From the NCBI GenBank assembly GCA_963680875.1, contig OY804588.1, forward strand, positions 74,238,829 to 74,302,828: DNA of 64,000 bases. Reading direction: 5' to 3'. This document shows, one piece after another, positions 56,412-64,000 of the stretch (its first letter is position 1; each line of letters starts with the position of its first letter). Position numbers and translations under genes: made by a program. The notes under the pieces were generated by a model. The model saw only the letters and a program-made list of their open reading frames with translations, was not told the origin of the DNA and made no database searches. The stretch is from Bathymodiolus brooksi (Eukaryota; Mollusca; Bivalvia; Mytilida; Modiolidae).

Positions 56412-57984
56412 TACTACCTTATGCTTGACAGTGTCATAAAACTGACAGTTACAATAGAACAAAAATATTGTGGGAAGTTGTATTTTAAAAAACAATCGTA
56501 TACAGTACATTAGTGACTCTCTTATAAGGCCACTCCCATCAAAGACACCTGTCTTATCAGGCCACATTCCAGATGCACTGAGATAGTAAAATAATACTAA
56601 ATTATACCCCATCAAGAGAGATCAAACCTCTTATTATACCACTTCTACATTGCAGTAGGGGTGGTCTTATTAGAGTGGGACACAAGCCTACAATAGTCAT
56701 CTCTGTATGTCAAGTTTATTATGGAGAAGACACAAAAATGTGTTGATTTTTTTTCTCTCTTTAATTTCTTAAAAAAATGTATACATGAAATATAAACAAA
56801 TAATTTACAGCAGATAACATTAAAAACAAAATTAAAAACAGATCACAGTTCAATATCACAGAAATAAATACATGATGGTCTTACATGGAAGTGTAAACTT
56901 CAATAATAGAGTTATTCCATTCAAAAAAATATCTGGTGGGATAGGAAGAGATTTCAAAAATGGATCCCTTACCAAAATACTGTATTTTATGGACGATTTG
57001 TTTTTCCTCAACATGCTGTCTTCGATCTATCGTCCACATTGACCTATACAAGGATGAAATTAAAATAATCTGGAATCCCTAAAAAAAATACTGGAATTTA
57101 TTTAAGACGAACAAAATCAATGATGGGTGATATCACTGATGATGTAAATACAGGTTTCTTCCAGTCTTACCTAACTATTTAATGGAACAGTCTGTCTTAC
57201 CTACTTTCTTTAATGGAACAGTCTGTCTTACCTAATTGTTTAATGGAACAGTCCTAATTATTTTTGAGAATTGTTTTCTATAATACAGAGATGCCATCAT
57301 TGATCAAAAAGATAAATATAATATTCTCAGCAGTATTAAATTGTTTTTATGCCATTTACCAGTTATATCAAAATAAAATATCTAGTGGATATGTATATTT
57401 CATATTTTTTTTACTTGTATGTTCCTAATCATCTAATTGGTCAGAACCATCATGTATAACAATATTAAATGCTGCATCTTGTTAAAACAAATAAAAAGGG
57501 GAGTTTTGTGATCCTATTAATTGATTTAATCCTGCCACATCTTTGTGCCTGTCCCAAGCCAGGAAGATTTGGGGTGAGAAGTGGTTGTTCATTTTATTGA
57601 TATTGGTAGAATTGTTGACCATCACTGTTTAAACTTTCTTTTCATAACAGTACTTAACCCTACCATCTCACATCAATTTGCCATAAATATATATAAATGC
57701 AACTTGCTGTACGAGTTGACTCAAAAATATTGGAAATGGGTCAACATTGTACTATTTTTTACACTTTAATTGAACTTATTGATATACAAAAAACAACAAC
57801 TCGTAAATGACATATTTTGACTTGTAAATGACATATTTTTGACAAAGTATCCATCTTTCCATTGCTCTATCATTTGCATAAAATTGCACACAATGTTTAA
57901 GGTCTTGATCCATCATAGAAGATTGTAACAAATAATTAGATCAGCCATTTGTCTGAGAGACCCACTTAACCTATAGTTGTGTCA
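56412..57984. other. Probable 3' UTR and intergenic DNA of the ARM-repeat gene
   Basis: AT-rich with no gene seen. It contains a three-fold AATGGAACAGTC-spaced repeat at 57170-57255. The 3' end of the ARM-repeat gene was not located; AATAAA-type signals occur on the minus strand at several places. Confidence 0.4.
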
Positions 57985-60900
57985 TTATGCCTTAGATTTC
58001 TGGCCTGATTTCATCTGTAACTTTCCTAGTGCTTTCTCACATGGTCCCATTATATCCTAAAAATAAAAAGACTGGTTTAATAATAATATCTACATTGTAT
58101 ATTATTGATTTATTAGACAATGACAAACAGAAGAGATACACAATTGGAAGCATTTAATCAAATACATATATTATTATTATATTTGTTGTGTAGTGCCATC
58201 TTTTCCAATATTTCATATCATGGCATGAAGTTTTAATCAATCACATTAAAACTGAAAAGAAAGAAAAAAGCAAAAAGTAAGACATACAATATTTGACAAA
58301 TTGATAAGATTTATAGAAAAAAATTCTGTTTATTTAAGATTTTTACACAATTCATAATTCACATTAATAACATACATTACACAAATTATGAGCCTGATTC
58401 CTGTATACATGCAACTAGAATTTGTCTAGCATACATGCTAGCGTTGGCACATTATATTTACTGTTTGGTCAGATTGTTTTGTATTTATACCTGTCTAAAC
58501 CTCCTTTGTGTAAGGTAAACAAAAATTATACAGCCTCGTTCAATGATAAATCTTACCCTATTTTCTTTAAATCGTTTAAATATCTGGGATAGAAGGTTAG
58601 GTCCAACATTTAAGTGTTTCATTTCTGCACAAACATCATCTGAAAGGTTATTTTTAAACATACAAATTAAAAAAAGCACCACAAAAAAAAGCATAAGCAA
58701 GCAATACACACAGCAGTAAACCAAATGTCGTATAATCTTTTCTAAATTTCAAAATGCAGCAATCAAAGTGATTTGGGGATCATCTAAAAAATAATTTAAT
58801 CAAGGCTTCTTATTTGGTGAATAACAAATCTTATCTAACCCAATAGTCTTGAGAAAAGCATGACTAAAGATAATATTACTAGTAAAATGACAATGTTGTT
58901 GTGAAGACAATGGGTTAAATGTAAATACATCTGCAATATATAGACAACAAAAGTATCTGTAAATTTTATCGCTTAACTTCATTCAAATTGTGTGTATCAT
59001 GTTTTTCATTCATTTTCTGCAGTTTTCAAGATGTATTGCCTTAAAGACCAATATCATTTAAGGTATTGAACTAATTTATTAAGTAAATAACTGCTTTTTT
59101 CTTTTTCAGTTAGATATTCCATGATGATGATTTCACTGAAGTAAAAAAAATAACCTAAAAAGAACTATCAGTATAAAATGTACATGTACTTTTGTTGCCA
59201 ATTACTAAATATATAATAAAATACTTTTTCAACCAATGTACCACTGAAATCACAAACAGCCCAAAAATAAGCAGTGTGTGAAACTATATTTTGCGGTATC
59301 ATAGACCAATCTCTATTTTACATAGACCTCATTGTACATTATATACAAACTTTTGAAAATTTGACATAGACCAGCTTGATTTTACACAGATATTATCTAT
59401 AGGTCTACCGCTAATTTCACACACTGCACCACTTGTTTCACACTACACATAGCTATGGGAAATAACTCAGGTCAAGCAATGCACTATTAAAAATTTAAAG
59501 TTGAAATTGTTTTAAGATTTAAAAAATCAATACACATCTTCCAGTTTGTCACCTTTATAAAAAAAATGTATATGATACACTTTAAATTTATTATTAAAAT
59601 CCTCCCTTACCACCCCTTTATGTGTTGTTACTATTCAATATAAATAGGGAAAAAAAAAAAAACAATGATAAGGGGAGATAACCCAATATGAATTATAAAT
59701 AAAATCACAAGTATTATTATACTTTACTATAGAAACCAAGCAAGAAATAATTAAGATATTTTAAAGTTTTATTCCATGGAACAAGAAATAACTCATTATT
59801 CCCGTGGCAAACTGCACGTAGGTCAAATAACTGTGAGGGAATCTGCACGTAGCACAAAATAACTGTTTGAAATTGGCACGCTTTTGCACGTCGAACCAAT
59901 AACTAATTATTTCCCTCAGCACGTCGAACCAATAACTAGTTATTTCCCTCACATTAGTTCAGTATAATAATACAGTTATGTCCTTCATGGGAAGTTAATA
60001 TCCATTATTATTAAATCTCGAAAGGGAGTAATCTCCCTTATGTCATAAGAGTAGATTATTTTAGTATTTTCTTACTTGGTGAAGGGCTAAAACTTAGTTA
60101 TGTTTTCCGTCAATAAATTAACATCTTTTGGAAGGTGCAACTAAAAGCTTAAAGATAAATAACATGTATCCAGAACAATCATTGTGTAAATTTACATAGT
60201 AATTTTTAATGGTAACTATCACTAAATCAAGCACTAAACAACAAACTGCCGCCATTTACCAAAGTCTCACCTTATTTTTTGTAAACTTTTGTTGTATTTC
60301 CCATAGATTAAAGCCCAGTTTATAATCACACAAATCTTCACAAATATCATCTAGAAGGCACATTAATTCAACACTATATTACCATTGTATTGTTAATTCA
60401 ACATAGTTTAAATTACCAGCATTGTCTATAACCCACAGCTGACCACACTGTGATGAGTGAAAAGTAATCAGAGCGTGACCAGCTGTGCATTACCGAGGAT
60501 GAATTACCAGTACAAACTAAACTGAAGTAAAAAGCTTTAATAGCTTCTTAAGTATAAAAACAGCACTTAAACATTTCAGAAGACTAAGATTACCCATTTA
60601 TTAAACAGGAATAACCTACTTTTTAACTTCTGATATGTCATGACCTTTATGCTATTTCACAATCATAAGATAAGGTTCATGTATCTATTGGTATTAAACC
60701 TATATTTTTGAAGAATAGCATCAACACTACCATATTTCTGTTGTAAATTCTAAACTGGATTTATTCTACACATTTTATTCAATTATTTGAATTTTTTTTT
60801 AATTGAATGTAAAGGATATAAAGTAAACGTACTGTCAAGTTTATGAAAATTTTGTTCCATAAAAAGTTTATTGTAAATTTTACCACGTATATTTTCAGTA

Positions 60901-63900
60901 AACATTTGTACAAAATCAACATTTTTTCTCACCGTATTCTGACAATTCCATGACTAATGACACAATACTTTCTACAACTTCAGCGTTATCTTTGTGAAGC
61001 TCGTAAGCTTTCAATACAATAGGTACACCAGCCACATGACCGCCTCCTTCACTTTCATTGGTCAATACTCTATATGCACTTTCCTCTGAGAAAAAAAAAA
61101 AATCACAATTCAGCAAGGCAAAATTACATCACAAACATTTCGGATAATTAACATTACAAAAATTAAGAAGCGTTGATGTCCACAGGTAGCCATGTCACTC
61201 CACTCAAGACACATTATCCTGATTCAGAGCCAATAATACTTTGCTATTACTCCTTAAGGCTGTGTCCTTAGTGGACAGGCAGCAAATACCAATTTGATTT
61301 TGTTGGTTTGACCTGACCAAAGCATGAACTGATAGTCTACTGCACTCCATGCGAGCACGCTAACCATGACATCACCGATGTAGTTACTTAAATAAAGAGT
61401 CAATCCTTCTGTCAAGGTCAAAGAACCTAAGATTTTATTTTGAAATCTCAATATTTGAGTTATCTGGAATAAATTAAGTTAAATACTACCGGTATGGTGA
61501 ATAGACAAAATATTTACTTCATGGAATCCACAGCAACGATTTATCTGAGCTTGAAATAACAAGGTTTGACTGTAGTTTAATATTTCTAAAAATAAATTTT
61601 ACCATAGTAACTTTTAACCCATTTCAACATTGGAATTTAATCGTTAAATTAAAATCTTAACCATACCATCAGGTTCTACTAGGCTAGCCAGAGCCAGACA
61701 TGCATTCTTTACAACTTTTGCATTTTTTGTGTGTTTTTCTATTGCTGTGATTAGTAAGCCGACACAGTCTAAATCACCAACGCTGTCAAAATTCTCATCT
61801 AGAAAAAATAAAAAACGCAGATATCAAATTTAGTGTGCATGATGCAACTCTGGAACAACCTTCATCAAAGTCAAATACGTTATTCTGGAACAACCTTCAT
61901 CAAAGTCAAATACGTTATTCTGGAACAACCTTCATCAAAGTGAAATACGTTATTCTGGAACAACCTTCATCAAAGTCAAATACGCTATTCTGGAACAACC
62001 TTCATCAAAGTCAAATACGTTATTCTGGAACAACCTTCATCAAAGTAAAATACTTTTTTCTGGAACAACCTTCATGAAAGTCAAATACGTTATTCTGGAA
62101 CAACCTTCATCAAAGTTAAATACATTATTCTGGAACAACCTTCATGAAAGTCAAATACGTTATTCTGGACCAACCTTCATCAAAGTCAAATACGTTATTC
62201 TGGAATAACCTTCATCAAAATCAAATACGTTATTCTGGAACAACCTTCATCAAAGTCAAATACGTTATTCTGGAACAACCTTCATCAAAGTCAAATACGT
62301 TATTCTGGAACAACCTTCATCAAAGTCAAATACGTTATTCTGGAACAACCTTTATCAAAGTCAAATACATTATTCTGGAACAACCTCCATCAGTCAAATA
62401 TGTTATTCTGGAACAACCTTCATCAAAGTCAAATATGTTATTCTGGAACAACCTTCATCAAAGTTAAATACGTTATTCTGGAACAACATTCATCAAAGTT
62501 AAATACGCTATTCTGGAACAACCTTCATCAAAGTCAAATACGTTATTCTGGAACAACCTTCATCAAAGTCAAATACGTTATTCTGGAACAACCTTCATCA
62601 AAGTCAAATACGTTATTCTGGAACAACCTTCATCAAAGTCAAATACGTTATTCTGGAACAACCTTCATCAAAGTCAAATACGTTATTCTGGAACAACCTT
62701 CATCAAAGTCAAATACGTTATTCTGGAACAACCTTCATCAAAGTCAAATACATTATTCTGGAACAACCTTCATCAAAGTTAAATACGTTATTCTGGAACA
62801 ACCTTCATCAAAGTAAAATACGTTATTCTGGAACAACCTTCATCAAAGTCAAATACGTTATTCTGGAACAACCTTCATCAAAGTCAAATACGTTATTCTG
62901 GAACAACCTTCATCAAAATCAAATACGTTATTCTGGAACAACCTTCATCAAAGTCAAATACGTTATTCTGGAACAACCTTCATCAAAGTCAAATACGTTA
63001 TTCTGGAACAACCTTCATCAAAGTCAAATACGTTATTCTGAAACAACCTTCATCAAAGTCAAATACGTTATTCTGGAACAACCTTCATCAAAGTCAAATA
63101 CGTTATTCTGGAACAACCTTCATCAAAGTCAAATACATTATTCTGGAACAACCTTCATCAAAGTCAAATACGTTATTCTGGAACAACCTTCATCAAAGTC
63201 AAATACGTTATTCTAGAACAACCTTCATCAAAATCAAATACGTTATTCTGGAACAACCTTCATCAAAGTAAAATACGTTATTCTGGAACAACCTTCATCA
63301 AAGTCAAATACGTTATTCTGGAACAACCTTCATCAAAGTCAAATACGTTATTCAAAAGTCATTGGAGTTTTTTTTTTTTTTTTACCAATTCTAGTATGTC
63401 TACCAGCTAGACTTTCTTGAAATGGTCACATTTTATTCAATGAAACATTAAAAATGTCAGTATCAATCTGAGATAACACCTAATATATTTGAGGGGGCAA
63501 ATTTTAGGGCTTTGGTAATAAGATTTTCACAACTGACTGAACCAAGTGAAGTGGGCAAAAAATTCGGACTGTATTGGCTGAAGTCAAGCCTACCTCTATT
63601 ACAAATTGAAATTATTTTTTGCAGGTCGGTCTTTACATGAAAATAATGTTCATTTTTTAGTAAAGTTTACAGACAAAGCAATGGTAATTGTTGTGAAAAT
63701 GTATAAGAATGAGAGTAAAAGCCATTAGGAAGGTATAATTTGTTGAGACAAAAGAGTGGCTGGTTTGGTTTTATGGTGTTTAATGCGACTTTCAGTTATA
63801 TCGTGGCGGTCAGTTTTATTGTTGGAGGAAACAGGAGGAAGCGGAGAAAACCACAGACTTGCCGCAAATCACTGACAAACTTTATCACATAATGTTCTAA

Positions 63901-64000
63901 TCCTTATCCAAGTCAAAAGAATGACTCACCATTGAGTGTTAATGACAGTAGAGCTGCTGATGCTGCCTCAGCGACCTCTGGAGAGTTCATGTGAGTCTTC
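57985..64000 (-). CDS. Armadillo-repeat protein, C-terminal exons (gene continues beyond the window)
   Basis: Exons on the minus strand: A 63930-64000 (5' partial), B 61667-61798, C 60933-61085, then D 60271-60350 or E 58557-58639, then F 57985-58056 with the stop. All have GT/AG borders. Peptides show ARM-like alpha-helical repeats: SPEVAEAASAALLSLTLN, GLLITAIEKHTKNAKVVKNA then CLALASLV, VPIVLKAYELHKDNAEVVES then IVSLVMEL, and GPNLLSQIFKRFKENRD then IMGPCEKALGKL. Exons B, C, D and E all start in phase 1 with an acidic D/E pair. D and E are homologous (DDxC...GxNL...K) and both end in phase 0, so only one can be used per mRNA. The protein ends in a basic tail. ARM proteins are scaffolds for protein binding; I cannot name the family. 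In-window product: 169 or 170 residues. Confidence 0.82.
59780..59950. repeat. Short direct repeats in ARM-gene intron
   Basis: GCACGTCGAACCAATAACTA + (A/G)TTATTTCCCTCA occurs twice (59886 and 59919), and diverged relatives (TTCCATGGAACAAGAAATAA, TGCACGTAGGTCAAATAACT) precede them. Confidence 0.7.
61174..61380 (-). mobile_element. SINE-B copy
   Basis: Inverse copy: GGTAGCCATGTCACTCCACT, CAAGACACATTATCCTGATT, GGACAGGCAGCAAATACCAA, ending GCACGCTAACCATGACATCA. Confidence 0.75.
61845..63356. repeat. 35-bp minisatellite, about 43 units, in an ARM-gene intron
   Basis: The unit is TCATCAAAGTCAAATACGTT then ATTCTGGAACAACCT. It is very homogeneous in the right two thirds, with more variants near 62,040-62,500. 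It lies between ARM exons A and B. ORFs of up to 138 codons are repeat translations: three 35-bp units make 105 bp, so the frame returns. Confidence 0.95.
63764..63897 (-). mobile_element. SINE-A 3' fragment
   Basis: Contains GGTGTTTAATGCGACTTTCA, CGTGGCGGTCAGTTTTATTG, GAAAACCACAGACTTGCCGC and CTTTATCACATAATGTTC. It ends about 33 bp from ARM exon A. Confidence 0.78.

Noticed and set aside
61835..62816. Open frames of 80-138 codons
   Set aside because: Translations of the 35-bp minisatellite in changing frames.
61845..63356. snoRNA array, because TTGATGA (box C-like) recurs every 35 bp on the minus strand
   Set aside because: No box D, no stem and no rRNA complement. The motif is accidental in the unit.

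Overview
The window is animal nuclear DNA, most likely from a mollusc and probably a bivalve. It is AT-rich. Its genes are split by long introns with GT/AG borders. It is dense in tRNA-type SINEs, foldback elements, TIR elements and minisatellites. The mollusc call is an inference from repeat families I recognise, for example the '...GTTGAAAGTGGCGTTAAAC' SINE tail and the 'GAGCAGGAACTGCTTACCCTTCCGG'-like repeat.

Left part (1-16 kb): repeat-rich DNA carrying a LINE reverse-transcriptase relic (about 2.75-3.19 kb) and a decayed phytanoyl-CoA-dioxygenase-family gene (plus strand, seven recognisable exons from 4.07 to 13.18 kb). That gene has two stops and several frameshifts, and an Asn replaces the first iron-binding His. 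Five minisatellites sit in and just beyond it. An intact single-exon TMEM45/DUF716 membrane protein gene follows (16,426-17,283, minus).

Middle (18.6-30.4 kb): one uninterrupted minisatellite of about 11.8 kb with a 47-bp unit. It includes a 3,216-bp higher-order segment present twice in tandem. A further degenerate array of about 155-bp units lies at 31.3-33.1 kb.

Right part (34.9-64 kb): a remnant of the Surfeit gene cluster. RPL7A (eL8, SURF3) runs on the minus strand from 51,391 to 34,909 in seven coding exons that give exactly 266 codons. MED22 (SURF5) runs on the plus strand in three coding exons (141 aa), so the pair is divergent, as in vertebrates. The RPL7A introns are packed with C/D snoRNA genes in host orientation: four U24 (SNORD24), four intact U36 (SNORD36) and one dead U36 split by a SINE. 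Intron 1 holds four copies of a roughly 191-nt RNA with a perfect terminal stem and boxes C and D that I cannot name. The last intron holds a 58-bp tandem repeat whose unit carries a possible antisense element to 28S rRNA.

The right end holds the last exons of an armadillo-repeat protein gene (minus strand, continuing beyond 64,000). Two of its exons are homologous and have phases that forbid joint inclusion, so they look mutually exclusive.

The most interesting material is the snoRNA amplification in RPL7A, the unnamed long C/D-type RNA family, the alternative exon pair, and the giant minisatellite with its recent 3.2-kb duplication. All rRNA complementarities were judged against remembered conserved rRNA stretches, not against this species' rRNA.
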